The notes below the pieces were generated by a model. It worked only from the letters and a program-made list of their open reading frames with translations, was not told the DNA's origin and searched no databases. Made by a program: the position numbers and the translations under genes. A stretch of DNA of 64,000 nt from positions 241,186-305,185 of the forward strand of contig JAPLFG010000002.1 of NCBI GenBank assembly GCA_026390795.1. The letters run 5' to 3'. Source of the DNA: Ignavibacteriales bacterium. GTDB taxonomy: Bacteria; Bacteroidota; Ignavibacteria; Ignavibacteriales; Melioribacteraceae. Numbering within the stretch: the stretch's first letter is position 1; the number at the start of each line of letters is the position of its first letter. Shown here one piece after another: positions 37,671 through 47,430 of this stretch.

Positions 37671-38855
37671 ATGATCGGAATTTTCCTACCCCCAGTTGCC
37701 CTTGATGTAAGTAAAATTAAATATGCAGTAAAGCTTGTTAAAGCTTTTGACAAGCCTGAGTATGTTGGGAGGGCTATCGCATTTGTATATAAAGAAAACA
37801 TGGAATTAATTAACTCTCACATTCAACATATACAATTAGATGTATATGGATTTAATAGATTTAATAGATCGATATTTTTAAATAAATATATAAAAAAAGC
37901 ATTTTCCATATTGAATATGCCTATACAGCCGGACTTTGAGCTGGCAATAAAAAAATATCATATTAAATTTGGAATATTTCCGACACCGAATAAAGAAATA
38001 ATAAGATGCAGTATTCCATACGCCGCAGCTTTTCAATCACTAGGTCATAGGTTAAACCCTGAGCTTCCTGAGACTACAGGAGATGGGCTATGGAAATCGA
38101 GAGAGGATGTCTCATCAATTGTATGTAAAAATGCCGATCTGATTTTTATAGATTCTGAGATTGGGAGTGATTACTTAAAATTTTATTACGAACCCAAGGG
38201 CGAAATTATTGTCATCCCACATGACGTTCCTGATGAGCTCAATGTAGCCGTGGACGAAAAAAAACAGAAGAAGATTCTTAAAAAATTTAATGTGACAAAG
38301 CCGTTTTTATTTTACCCAGCACAATTTTGGCCTCACAAGAACCACATCAGAATATTTGAAGCGATTAAATATCTGCAAAGAAAAGGAATCGATATCCAAT
38401 TGGTATTTACTGCATCTAGTCAATCAATAAGAAAAAAATACGATATCGAATATAGATTAAAAAGAATTGCAAGAGATTCAAGTATGGAGGATAATATTAT
38501 CATAACCGGTTATTTAAATGCGGAAGAGATTTTTACTTTTTACAAGAATGCATTGGCAATGATAATGCCGCAATTAATTCCCGAACCTTGTATTCCATTC
38601 ATAGAATGCATGGGGTTAGGTTGTCCTATAATTGGCTCCGATATACCAGGTATCAAAGAACAAATAAATAACTGCGGAGTTTTGGTAAATCCTTACATAA
38701 TCGAATCAATTGCAAACGGAATAAAAGAACTTTACAACAATGAATCGAAGCGCAAACTATATATTCAAAAAGGAATTACTAATTATAAAAGTAGTTTACA
38801 AAATATTGCCGACTCTTTTTCTTCCATCGAGACGAAAATCAACTCATATTTATAG
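37671..38855 (+). CDS. Glycosyltransferase family 4 protein
   Basis: A 394-residue GT-B glycosyltransferase. The C-terminal half has the GT4 pattern FLFYPAQFWPHKNHIRIFEA (donor-site PAxxxPHKN) and IITGYLNAEEIFTFYKNALAM. It also has PEPCIPFIECMGLGCPIIGSDIPG (the EX7E-type donor motif) and CGVLVNPYIIESIANGI. The N-terminal acceptor half is not recognised. It adds one sugar to the lipid-linked repeat unit in the cytoplasm. It begins 7 bases after the aminotransferase gene. Confidence 0.93.
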   Translation: MIGIFLPPVALDVSKIKYAVKLVKAFDKPEYVGRAIAFVYKENMELINSHIQHIQLDVYGFNRFNRSIFLNKYIKKAFSILNMPIQPDFELAIKKYHIKFGIFPTPNKEIIRCSIPYAAAFQSLGHRLNPELPETTGDGLWKSREDVSSIVCKNADLIFIDSEIGSDYLKFYYEPKGEIIVIPHDVPDELNVAVDEKKQKKILKKFNVTKPFLFYPAQFWPHKNHIRIFEAIKYLQRKGIDIQLVFTASSQSIRKKYDIEYRLKRIARDSSMEDNIIITGYLNAEEIFTFYKNALAMIMPQLIPEPCIPFIECMGLGCPIIGSDIPGIKEQINNCGVLVNPYIIESIANGIKELYNNESKRKLYIQKGITNYKSSLQNIADSFSSIETKINSYL

Positions 38856-38926
38856 TCTTCTGGTTTGGATGTATTACATAATTCTAAAATTTTCTTTTAA
38901 AACAATCGTTTAGCACCCCAATCTCC

Positions 38927-40204
38927 ATGAAATTATTAAAAACTTTGCCCCCAATATTATTAATAGTAATTCCATTTTTTTGGGAAGCGATGAATATAAA
39001 ATTAATAGGTAATGAAGATGCTACTTTGGGTAACCTTGCTGTTACTTATACCTGTTTAGTTTTTTTCTTGATTATATTCATTCTAAATTATAAATCTAAT
39101 AACAATTATTTTTTTACCAGGCTCAGGCCACTTTTAATTTTTAATATTGTTCTAGTAGTAATTTATTCATTACAAATTGTTTTTTCATTAAGCCAGGTTT
39201 TGGCGACATTGAGTATTATAAAAAGCTATTTATTTTCTCTTGCACTCCTTTTGTATTTTTCTACTTATTCAATAGAGAAAAAAAAAATTGGAATAAAATA
39301 TATTTTATTGGCTGTTGTTCCACTATTTATAATTCAATTGGCTCTTTCATCTTGGGAGTCTCATAAAGGTGTTTATATTTTCGGGGATAATGATTGGGTC
39401 AATCAACTTTATATAGGGCTAAAAATTGAATCTAGACTAATCTTTTCAATTGTTACGAAAAACTTATTTATTGGCCAATATTTTACGTTACCTTTTTCTG
39501 GTTTATTGGGTCAGTGGAATTATTGGGGTACACAATTACCAATTTATAATTTGATATTTTGGTTTTTATTTCTTGTTTATAAGAAAAAAATAGTTGCTCT
39601 ATTTTTAATTTTAACGCTCATTTCTTCTATATTAAATACTTCAAGGTTTGGTCTTATCGCAATAATAATAACAGATTTAATTCTGTATCTGAAATTCGGG
39701 AATAAATCTAAATGGGTATTAGCTATAGGAATGATCATTTTTCTGGGAATAATTTATATAAACTGGGAATCAATTTCAGTTGGATGGTACTTATATATCG
39801 GAGGATCGGATACATTAACCACTAGATTTAATTTATATAATTATTTTTCTGAGAAGCTTAGATTCATGAATCTCCAAAGTTTTATCATAGGAGTTGGAAC
39901 AAAAGAAGGTAGCAATTTAGCTTTTCAAATTAGCGGTAATAATAACTCCTTTGAAAGCGAATTTTTCTCCAAATTATTTTTAACCGGAATATTTGGCTTT
40001 ACCGCTTTGATCGCTTTTCTATTTAGCTTTTTGAAATATTTTTGGAAGAAAAATGTGTTACAGAAATATTTTGGAATATTATTGTTATTTAATATTGTAA
40101 CTGTAAGTATAATATCCAATTGCATTTTTAATGTTTATATATTCTCTTTTGTGACGATTATATATATAGTGGTATCCAATTATGATGTTATTTACACCAA
40201 TTAG
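38927..40204 (+). CDS. O-antigen polymerase-like membrane protein (Wzy candidate)
   Basis: A 425-residue, strongly hydrophobic protein with 11-12 predicted helices. A larger loop sits in the middle (about 150-200, including VNQLYIGLKIESRL and FTLPFSGLLGQWNYWG), followed by helices around LNTSRFGLIAIIITDLILYLKF. The topology and an arginine-containing stretch before a helix fit O-antigen ligase/polymerase (Wzy) proteins, whose sequence is poorly conserved. It is extremely AT-rich. The alternative is an O-antigen ligase (WaaL type). Confidence 0.75.
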   Translation: MKLLKTLPPILLIVIPFFWEAMNIKLIGNEDATLGNLAVTYTCLVFFLIIFILNYKSNNNYFFTRLRPLLIFNIVLVVIYSLQIVFSLSQVLATLSIIKSYLFSLALLLYFSTYSIEKKKIGIKYILLAVVPLFIIQLALSSWESHKGVYIFGDNDWVNQLYIGLKIESRLIFSIVTKNLFIGQYFTLPFSGLLGQWNYWGTQLPIYNLIFWFLFLVYKKKIVALFLILTLISSILNTSRFGLIAIIITDLILYLKFGNKSKWVLAIGMIIFLGIIYINWESISVGWYLYIGGSDTLTTRFNLYNYFSEKLRFMNLQSFIIGVGTKEGSNLAFQISGNNNSFESEFFSKLFLTGIFGFTALIAFLFSFLKYFWKKNVLQKYFGILLLFNIVTVSIISNCIFNVYIFSFVTIIYIVVSNYDVIYTN

Positions 40205-40255
40205 TTCATAGACAAAAATAATTATTTTACATAGTTAGTGAAAGGAATAATCTGC

Positions 40256-40894
40256 TTGAAGATTTTTAAAATATTGTATAACTCTCATTGGTTCCAAAAA
40301 AAATGGACTAAACGAACGTTAAAAAGGAATTCGCTTGACTATTCCTACATCTGGGGTAATCCAGAAAAAAACGAGGATACTTTCGGAAATTATTTAAAAA
40401 TTAAAGATGATTTTCTCTTACCAAATATAAAAGATAAAGTTGTTCTTGAATTGGGCTGTTTGGATGGGAAATGGTCTCAGTATATTATGCCACATTCAAG
40501 AGAAGCAATTCTTGTTGATTTAGATAAGTCCATTATTCCCTTATTAGACAAAAGACTCAAAAATAAAAATTACATATTTTATGAAACAAAAGGATTTGAA
40601 TTAAAAGGAATAGCCAATAAGTCTGTTGATTTTATTTTTTCTATGGACACTTTAGTGAGGGTCAAGAAAAAATATATTAAAAAATATTTTATTGAATTTG
40701 AAAGAATTATGAATAATAATGGAAAAATTTTAGTTCATCTACCATGTAATGAATCCAGAATTTCAAGAGATAGAGGATTTACCAATTTATCTGAACAAGA
40801 AATTATGAGCATATTAAAGAGAGCAGGGTTCAAAAATATTTTATTAGATTATGATACTATCGTACATGGGGTATTAGTTTTAGCAGGTGTCTAA
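40256..40894 (+). CDS. SAM-dependent methyltransferase (class I)
   Basis: About 212 residues. The start is taken as TTG 40256 because an AAAGGA site lies 9 bases upstream; GTG 40238 is the longer alternative. The SAM-binding fold shows VVLELGCLDGKWSQYIM, an acidic EAILVDLDKS, SVDFIFSMDTLVRVKKKYI and NNNGKILVHLP. No substrate motif is recognised. It probably methylates a sugar of the polymer. It stands between the polymerase-like gene and the first DUF115 gene, in the same direction. Confidence 0.85.
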   Translation: MKIFKILYNSHWFQKKWTKRTLKRNSLDYSYIWGNPEKNEDTFGNYLKIKDDFLLPNIKDKVVLELGCLDGKWSQYIMPHSREAILVDLDKSIIPLLDKRLKNKNYIFYETKGFELKGIANKSVDFIFSMDTLVRVKKKYIKKYFIEFERIMNNNGKILVHLPCNESRISRDRGFTNLSEQEIMSILKRAGFKNILLDYDTIVHGVLVLAGV

Positions 40895-40941
40895 ATATAG
40901 TTTAAATCCTAGTAGAAATTTTGCAAAACTAGACATTGTCA

Positions 40942-42030
40942 ATGAAAAACATTATAAATAAAATTCTTATTGTCATTAAAGAAGATGGTCTTTTGAATTT
41001 TTTTAATAAAGCCTATCGCAATATTATCAATATCATAAAAAGAGCATTATACTTTGATATTTCAAATAAAAAAAAAATTATTAACTTAAAAAATAAATTT
41101 AAAGGTGAAAGAGTCTTCTTAATAGGCAATGGTCCAAGTCTTAATATTACTCCATTATATTTGCTCAAAAATGAATATACAGTCGCATTTAACCGATTTA
41201 ATATTATGTTCGAAAGACTTAGCTGGAAACCAAATTTTTATGTTTTGATAGATTCAGTGGTTGCAAAAGATATGGCAAATGAAATTAATGAAATTACCGC
41301 TTTAGTTGATTATTCTTTTTTCCCTGACGTTCATACCGATGGGACTATTTTCAAAAAATTTATTAAAAAAAGAGAAAATGTCCTCTGGGTAAAACCTGGA
41401 TTTGGTAATTTTTTAAGTGAACTTCCTAAAATAGTGCTTGGCGGGACGGTTTCATTCGCAGCTATACAAATATTAACTTTTCTGGGCTTCAAAGAGATTA
41501 TTCTGATTGGTGTTGATATGAATTACCAGATCCATTCAACTGTTGAAACTAAAAAAGGGACGGCTATAAAAGCAAAATATGATGATGATCCAAATCATTT
41601 TGACCCAAGATACTTTGGATCAAATCGCTCTTATCATCAACCTGATAAATTAGCTTTAACAAGTATGTTCAATGCATTTGAAATAGCTTCAATTTATTCA
41701 AAACAAAATGGTGTGAAAATTATTAATGCGGGTTATGATAGCGCTCTTACTTGTTTCCCGGTCAAAGAATTTACTTCTTTATTTAACTATAATTATAAAG
41801 ATAAGCTGAATTTATTTTTGGAGTCCTTAGGAATCAACGAAGACTTCGAATCGTTGCAAGAAGCATTGCCCAGTTTAACAGAAGTTATTAAAGAAACTGA
41901 TTGGAATGACGAAAGTGAATATCTTTTAGTTGATCAAACTATTGCGCAAGGAATGATTAAAAAGAAAATTTTCACACATATTCCATTTGGACCTTATGAA
42001 AATAAATATGTTTTTAAGAAAAGAAGTTAA
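40942..42030 (+). CDS. DUF115/MptE-like protein, paralog 1 (candidate sugar transferase)
   Basis: About 362 residues. ATG 40942 is preferred over TTG 40936. The DUF115 signature is ERVFLIGNGPSLNITPLYLL, followed by AFNRF, SWKPNFYVLIDSVV, GGTVSFAAIQILTFLGFKEIILIGVDMNY and DDDPNHFDPRYFG. DUF115 domains occur in Maf flagellin glycosyltransferases that use CMP-activated nonulosonic acids, and in sialyltransferase-like enzymes of surface loci. The C-terminal 90 residues (KLNLFLESLGIN, then FTHIPFGPYENKYVF) are shared with the second paralog 33 bases downstream. A role in transferring a CMP-sugar is inference. Confidence 0.85.
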   Translation: MKNIINKILIVIKEDGLLNFFNKAYRNIINIIKRALYFDISNKKKIINLKNKFKGERVFLIGNGPSLNITPLYLLKNEYTVAFNRFNIMFERLSWKPNFYVLIDSVVAKDMANEINEITALVDYSFFPDVHTDGTIFKKFIKKRENVLWVKPGFGNFLSELPKIVLGGTVSFAAIQILTFLGFKEIILIGVDMNYQIHSTVETKKGTAIKAKYDDDPNHFDPRYFGSNRSYHQPDKLALTSMFNAFEIASIYSKQNGVKIINAGYDSALTCFPVKEFTSLFNYNYKDKLNLFLESLGINEDFESLQEALPSLTEVIKETDWNDESEYLLVDQTIAQGMIKKKIFTHIPFGPYENKYVFKKRS

Positions 42031-42062
42031 GCTAATATAACATAGGAAATAGTAATTTTACA

Positions 42063-43152
42063 ATGCAGCAGATTTTGCAAAAATCTAAATATATCATTCA
42101 AGAAGAGGGAGTATTAACCTTCGTAGATAGGGCGATTAGAAATGTTATTGTTAGAGGAAAAAGAAAACTATCTGATAAAAGTGTAGATTATTCACGATGG
42201 CTTGGGCTAAAGAATAAATATCAAGGACAAAGGGCTTTTCTAATAGGTAACGGGCCAAGTTTAAATAAATTACCTCTCTATTTATTAAGAAATGAATATT
42301 CGATTGGTTTTAACCGGATATTTCTTTTAAAAGAACGTTTAGATTGGCTTCCGTCTTTTTATACAACTATAGATGACCGAGTCCTTCTTGATTCAATAGA
42401 CGAGATTAAAGAAAACATACAGAATTTTCAGTATATCTTTTTGCCCGACTTGCATCCGTATAATGTGAATTTTAAGAAAAAATTTATCGAATCAGAAAAA
42501 ATGTTCTGGCTCTATCTTGATAAACTGGAATTTTCGAACAACCTTCCATATGCCGGAATAAATAAAAGTGTAACTAATGTTGGTTTGCAAATTTTATCTT
42601 TTTTAGGATTTTCACCAATATATATTATCGGTGTTGATTTAGAATACAGCCAGCAGTCATCTGTTAAGAAAGAAACAAAAAGAAATTTAACTTCAACACA
42701 AGATGACGATCCAAACCACTTTGATCCAAGATATTTTGGAGCCGGAAGAGCTTACCATCAACCCCGTATGGAAGAAACTTTCTTAAGATTTGAGCAAGCA
42801 AAAATATTTTTCGATAACTTAGGCGTTGAAGTTTTTAATGCCGGTATGGGTGGAAAACTTGAGGCTTTTCCGAGAGTAAAATTTTTTAGATTTATTTTCT
42901 TATTCGGAAGAGCAAAAAAGTAGATTATTTTTGGAATCATGTGGTATTTCTAAAGATGTTAATAATTTTCAAAAAGCTTTTAATAATGTCTTAGAGATGG
43001 ATAACATTAGCGCTTGGAATGAAGAAGCTGAAATTATTTCTATAAATCAGGATGCCGGTATAAAACTTATGAATAAAGTCATTTTCACGCATATACCGAG
43101 AGGGCCTTATAATGGAAAATATTATTTTTTTAAAAGAAAAAATAACATTTAA
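42063..43152 (+). pseudogene. DUF115/MptE-like protein, paralog 2, interrupted by a frameshift
   Basis: The first frame (42063-42923) has the DUF115 core: RAFLIGNGPSLNKLPLYLLR, GFNRIFLLKERLDWLPSFY, IYIIGVDLEYS and DDDPNHFDPRYFGAGRAYHQP. It ends early as FGRAKK. The second frame, open through 42931-43152, encodes FLESCGISKD, ISAWNEEAEII and FTHIPRGPYNGKYYF, the same C-terminus as paralog 1. The switch happens beside an A4T6 run at 42878-42887: one base more or less there restores a single gene of about 362 codons. It could be a true inactivating mutation, slippage-based on/off control, or a sequencing error. Confidence 0.8.
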
Positions 43153-43164
43153 TAAAGAGAGAGT

Positions 43165-43929
43165 ATGAAATCGTTAAAACAAAAGTTATTAAATAAAGAG
43201 TTAACAATAGGCTCCTGGTTATCTTTTGGATACACTCCTATTTGTGAAATGATGGCAAAATCAGGATTTGAATGGCTTGTTATTGACATGGAACATACTG
43301 CGACTGATTATTATAATGCGCTTCAGATGATTCAAGTAATAAATATTTGTAATTGCATACCGTTGGTTCGTGTTGGGGCAAATGACGAGTTACTCATAAA
43401 ACGTGTTATGGATTCAGGAGCTCATGGAGTTATTGTACCAATGGTAAATACCAAAGAAGATGCTGAGAGGGCTGTTAGTTACATAAAATACCCCCCATTT
43501 GGGAAAAGAGGTGTTGGTTTATTCCGTGCGCAAGCATATGGTATGGATTTTGGGGGATATCAAAAGTGGGTGGAAGAAGAAAGCATATGTATTGTCCAGA
43601 TCGAACATTTTAAAGGTGTAGAAAATCTAAATGATATTTTATCAGTTGAGGGTGTTGATGGATTTATTGTTGGTCCCTATGATTTATCAGGTTCAATAGG
43701 GATCCCCGGTGATTTTAACAATCCTAATGTAGTAGAGTTAATGGAAGAGGTTACTAAATTTGTAAAAAAATCAAATAAACCAGGTGGTTTTCACATTGTT
43801 CATTCTGATCATAAATTGCTGAAGTCTAAAATTGATGATGGATACAAATTTATAGCCTATGGAGATGATATGGTTTTTCTTGCAGAAAAAATTAAAGAAG
43901 AAAATAAATTTTTACTAAACTTTAAATAG
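43165..43929 (+). CDS. HpcH/HpaI-family aldolase
   Basis: A 254-residue class II aldolase-type TIM barrel: SWLSFGYTPICEMMAKSGFEWLVIDMEH (metal-site EH), PLVRVGAND, DSGAHGVIVPMVNTKEDAERAV, GKRGVG and EGVDGFIVGPYDLSGSIGIPG. Family enzymes reversibly condense pyruvate (or a related ketoacid) with an aldehyde to give 2-keto-3-deoxy or 2-keto-4-hydroxy acids, or cleave such acids. In a sugar locus with two CMP-sugar synthetase-like proteins, a synthetic role making a keto-sugar acid is attractive but unproven. It is followed 13 bases later by a hydroxyacid dehydrogenase gene. Confidence 0.92.
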   Translation: MKSLKQKLLNKELTIGSWLSFGYTPICEMMAKSGFEWLVIDMEHTATDYYNALQMIQVINICNCIPLVRVGANDELLIKRVMDSGAHGVIVPMVNTKEDAERAVSYIKYPPFGKRGVGLFRAQAYGMDFGGYQKWVEEESICIVQIEHFKGVENLNDILSVEGVDGFIVGPYDLSGSIGIPGDFNNPNVVELMEEVTKFVKKSNKPGGFHIVHSDHKLLKSKIDDGYKFIAYGDDMVFLAEKIKEENKFLLNFK

Positions 43930-43942
43930 AAGGAAACTTTTT

Positions 43943-44860
43943 ATGAAAATACTAGTCTCTCCTTCCTCATTTGGAGAATGCGGCAATGAGCCATTAAACA
44001 TTCTTAAAAGAAATAATTATGAAATTATACAAAATCCTCATGGAAGAAAGCTTACAGAAACAGAAGTTATAGAAATTGCCCGGGATTGTGTCGGTATTGT
44101 AGCAGGAGTTGAGCCTTTGAATAAAAAAGTGTTGGATAATCTCTCTTTACTTAAGTGTATTAGTCGTGTCGGGGTTGGTATGGACAATGTTGATATAGAA
44201 TACGCAAAATCAAAAGGAATAGTTGTCAGAAACACTCCGGATGGTCCAACACGACCTGTTGCTGAGTTAACTATTGGATTGACCTTTGCGTTGTTAAAAA
44301 AAATTAGCATCGCAGATAAAAATCTGAAGAATCATGTCTGGAAAAAGGAGATTGGGAATTTAATTTTCAAAAAGAAAATCGGCATAATCGGACTCGGCAG
44401 AATTGGTAAAATGGTGGCAGGAATGTTCGGAGCATTTGGTACCGAACTGATGGGATATGATTTATTCCCCGACAAAGCATGGGCTGGAAAAAATAATCTC
44501 ACGATTGTTGATAAGGATACATTGTTTAAATTTTCCGATATCGTAACCTTACACGTTCCGGGCAATGCAGATAAATCGCCGGTTATAGGCAAAGGTGAGC
44601 TGGATTTAATGAACCCCAATTCGTTTTTAATAAATATATCGCGAGGCGGCGTGGTTGACGAAGAAATTTTGTATGAATATCTAAAAGACGGCAAAATTGC
44701 TGGAGCCGCAATTGATGTTTTTAAAAATGAGCCATATTCTGGAAAACTAACCGAGTTAACTAATGTGGTTCTTACTCCTCATTTAGGATCATATGCAGCC
44801 GAAGCAAAACTACAAATGGAAATTGATGCCGTTAATAATTTAATTGACTCTCTACAATAG
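43943..44860 (+). CDS. D-isomer specific 2-hydroxyacid dehydrogenase
   Basis: A 305-residue NAD-dependent enzyme of the SerA/PGDH-like family. The nucleotide fold is GIIGLGRIGKMVAGMFGAFG. The catalytic set is R in INISRGGVVDEEILYE, the E of FKNEPYSGKL, and H in VVLTPHLGSYAAEA. The N-terminal substrate domain has CISRVGVGMDNVDIEYAKSKGI. It reduces a 2-keto acid or oxidises a 2-hydroxy acid. Next to the aldolase gene, it could provide or consume its aldehyde or keto-acid partner. A good ribosome-binding site (AGAAGGAAAC) precedes the ATG. Confidence 0.94.
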   Translation: MKILVSPSSFGECGNEPLNILKRNNYEIIQNPHGRKLTETEVIEIARDCVGIVAGVEPLNKKVLDNLSLLKCISRVGVGMDNVDIEYAKSKGIVVRNTPDGPTRPVAELTIGLTFALLKKISIADKNLKNHVWKKEIGNLIFKKKIGIIGLGRIGKMVAGMFGAFGTELMGYDLFPDKAWAGKNNLTIVDKDTLFKFSDIVTLHVPGNADKSPVIGKGELDLMNPNSFLINISRGGVVDEEILYEYLKDGKIAGAAIDVFKNEPYSGKLTELTNVVLTPHLGSYAAEAKLQMEIDAVNNLIDSLQ

Positions 44861-44872
44861 GATAACGGTGAT

Positions 44873-45772
44873 TTGAATACTGAATCCAATATCTCTATTA
44901 TTATGCCGGTTCACAATGCTCTTTTCTTTACAAAAAAAGCAATAATTGAACTTACTACACAAATTTCTGATCATAAATTAAATAAGCAAATTACAGTCGT
45001 AGTAGTTGATGATGGCTCTTTGGATGGAACTTCTGAATGGATATCATCCAATTACCCTGAAATATTTATTAAACACGGTGATGGTAATCTATGGTGGAGT
45101 GGAAGTGTAAATTTGGGTGTAAAATTTGCGTTATCAGAATTGAAAGTCGATTATGTCCTCCTCTGGAATAATGATTGCACAACAACAACGGATTATTTTC
45201 AAAATTTATTACAAAATATTACTAAACTAGGTAATAATAAAATTATCATTGCTTCAAAAGTCTATTATCAGGATAAACCTAATGTTATTTTTAACATGGG
45301 GGCTACAATAAACAAAGCAACAGGTAAAACTACTTTGATTGGCAAAGATAAAATAGATTCAAGCGAGTATGAGAAAGAAATTGAAGTCGATTGGACAGGC
45401 GGAATGGGAGTTTTAATTCATAAAGAAGTATTCAATCAAATTGGATATTTTGATGAAAATGATTTTCCCCACTACTATGGGGATTGCGATTTTTATCTTA
45501 GAGCAAAAGAAAAAGGATTCTCAATAGTTGTTTATCCAAATTTAAAAGTATGGAATGATCGGGAATATACTGCAAAAAATACAATAGAAAGTTTTAGAGA
45601 TGCATTTCACGAATTAAGTATGATTAAATCTAGATACAATCTATTAATAGATTACAAATTTTATAAAAGGCACATAAACATGCCCTTTGGCTATTTTCAC
45701 TTAGCAATGAAGTATTCCAAATTTTTTGTTAGAATACTTAAGTCTAATTTCAAAATGTTTCATTATAGATGA
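44873..45772 (+). CDS. Glycosyltransferase family 2 protein
   Basis: A 299-residue GT-A enzyme. It has [34 protein letters not shown], the acidic [14 protein letters not shown] (DxD-like position) and [40 protein letters not shown]. The last motif is typical of rhamnosyl-type GT2 enzymes. The start is TTG with AGGATAACGGTGA upstream. It is coupled to the following acetyltransferase gene by a 4-base overlap. Confidence 0.93.
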   Translation: MNTESNISIIMPVHNALFFTKKAIIELTTQISDHKLNKQITVVVVDDGSLDGTSEWISSNYPEIFIKHGDGNLWWSGSVNLGVKFALSELKVDYVLLWNNDCTTTTDYFQNLLQNITKLGNNKIIIASKVYYQDKPNVIFNMGATINKATGKTTLIGKDKIDSSEYEKEIEVDWTGGMGVLIHKEVFNQIGYFDENDFPHYYGDCDFYLRAKEKGFSIVVYPNLKVWNDREYTAKNTIESFRDAFHELSMIKSRYNLLIDYKFYKRHINMPFGYFHLAMKYSKFFVRILKSNFKMFHYR

Positions 45773-46320
45773 AAAAAATTAAATTATTCATTAAAGCATT
45801 ACGTTGGTTTTTTTTTAACAGAATTGTTTTAAAATTTCCATTTTCTTCAATTAGATTATTTTTTTTAAAATATTATTTAGTTTTTGGAAAAAATACTAAT
45901 ATACTAACACATGTAGAAATATTAAATCAATCATTCAAAAAGACACAAATAGTAATTGGTAATAATTCAATAATAAATTCATATTGCATTTTAGATGGAA
46001 GAACTGGTCGCATTATTATTGGTAATAATGTAGATATTGCACGGGAAGCAGCGATATTTACATTAGAACACGATCCTAATTCTGATTACTATCAGACAAT
46101 TTCTGGAGATGTAATAATTGAAGATTATGTTTGGATTTCATCGAGAGCAACAATTTTACCAGGTGTCAAAATTGGACGGGGTGCTATAGTTGCTTCCAAT
46201 GCTGTTGTGACAAAAGACGTCCCACCAATGGCAATTGTTGGTGGTGTTCCAGCAAAAATAATTGGGGAACGAAAATCAAAGCTAAAATACAATTTAGAAG
46301 TTTTTCCCTACTTGAGGTAA
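45769..46320 (+). CDS. Left-handed beta-helix acyltransferase (WbbJ-like)
   Basis: A 183-residue hexapeptide-repeat transferase: [77 protein letters not shown] catalytic-type histidine is present in TLEHDPNS. It probably O-acetylates a sugar of the repeat unit using acetyl-CoA. The start overlaps the preceding GT2 gene by 4 bases (ATGA). The length is normal for the WbbJ group. Confidence 0.93.
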   Translation: MKKIKLFIKALRWFFFNRIVLKFPFSSIRLFFLKYYLVFGKNTNILTHVEILNQSFKKTQIVIGNNSIINSYCILDGRTGRIIIGNNVDIAREAAIFTLEHDPNSDYYQTISGDVIIEDYVWISSRATILPGVKIGRGAIVASNAVVTKDVPPMAIVGGVPAKIIGERKSKLKYNLEVFPYLR

Positions 46321-46374
46321 TGTATTATAGATGATAGGTATTTATTTCATTCTGAACCTTAAGGATAAAATATA

Positions 46375-47430
46375 TTGATTAATGAAAAATTAAAATTTGG
46401 AATAATCGGTTTTGGAAAAATAGGCCGACTCCGTAAAGAATTAATAGAAAAATTAAATATTGGAATTGTAGAGGCTATAGCAGATCCTTTTGCAGAATTT
46501 TCAGATTTAAAAGGTGATTATTTCCTGACAAGGGATTATCATGATTTGTTAAATAGGAAATTAGATTGTTTAGTCATAGCCACACCAAATAATATTACGG
46601 CTAAAGCTGTTATGGAAGGCTTATCTGCTGGAAAGCATATATTTTGTGAAAAACCTCCTGGTCGTAATCTAGATGATGTTCTTATGATCCAAAAATGTTT
46701 CAATAATTGTAACGGATTAAAATTAAAATTCGGTTTTAATCATCGGGCTCACAATAGTGTAATAGAAGCAAAAAGAATAATTAGAAGCGGCAGGATGGGA
46801 AAATTAATGTGGGGACGTGGGCTTTATGGTAAATCCGGAGGATTAAATTTCAAAGACGAATGGAGAAGTAAGGTTGATATATCGGGTGGAGGGATATTAT
46901 TAGATCAAGGTATTCATATGCTTGATTTACTAAACCTATTTTTTGAAGGATTTAGTGAAGTAAAGAGTTTCATAACAAATTCATTTTGGGAAATCCCTGT
47001 GGAGGATAACGCATTTATCTTATTAAAAAATGATAAGAATCAGTTTGCGTCATTCCATTCTTCTTCAACACAATGGAAGCATACTTTTAAATTGGAGCTA
47101 TTTTTTTCTGACGGATATATGATCTTATCCGGTCTTTTAACCGGTTCAAGATCGTATGGAAGAGAAACTTTAATAGTTGCAAGGCGGCAGTTTGAAGACG
47201 AGTTGGAATTAGTGGGAAATCCAAGCGAAGAAGTTATCTACTTCGATGAAGATAAATCATGGGAATTGGAATTAAAAGATTTTGAAGAGTGCATCAAAGA
47301 AAATAAACCAGTTATTCACGGATCTATTGAAAATGCAGTTAAAGTAATGGAATTAATTGATAGAATTTACAAATCAGATAATACCTGGAAAAATGAAAAT
47401 AATTTATCACACTATAAGATTTTATCATGA
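46375..47430 (+). CDS. Gfo/Idh/MocA-family oxidoreductase
   Basis: A 351-residue NAD(P)-dependent sugar dehydrogenase: FGIIGFGKIGRLRKELIE (Rossmann), LVIATPNNITAKAVMEGLSAGKHIFCEKPPGRN (catalytic lysine in EKP) and GGGILLDQGIHMLDLLNLF (the GxxxDxxxH pair). The start is TTG with AAGGA 9 bases upstream. It overlaps the next gene by 4 bases (ATGA). It probably oxidises a hydroxyl of a sugar or sugar nucleotide in the pathway; no substrate is indicated. Confidence 0.93.
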   Translation: MINEKLKFGIIGFGKIGRLRKELIEKLNIGIVEAIADPFAEFSDLKGDYFLTRDYHDLLNRKLDCLVIATPNNITAKAVMEGLSAGKHIFCEKPPGRNLDDVLMIQKCFNNCNGLKLKFGFNHRAHNSVIEAKRIIRSGRMGKLMWGRGLYGKSGGLNFKDEWRSKVDISGGGILLDQGIHMLDLLNLFFEGFSEVKSFITNSFWEIPVEDNAFILLKNDKNQFASFHSSSTQWKHTFKLELFFSDGYMILSGLLTGSRSYGRETLIVARRQFEDELELVGNPSEEVIYFDEDKSWELELKDFEECIKENKPVIHGSIENAVKVMELIDRIYKSDNTWKNENNLSHYKILS

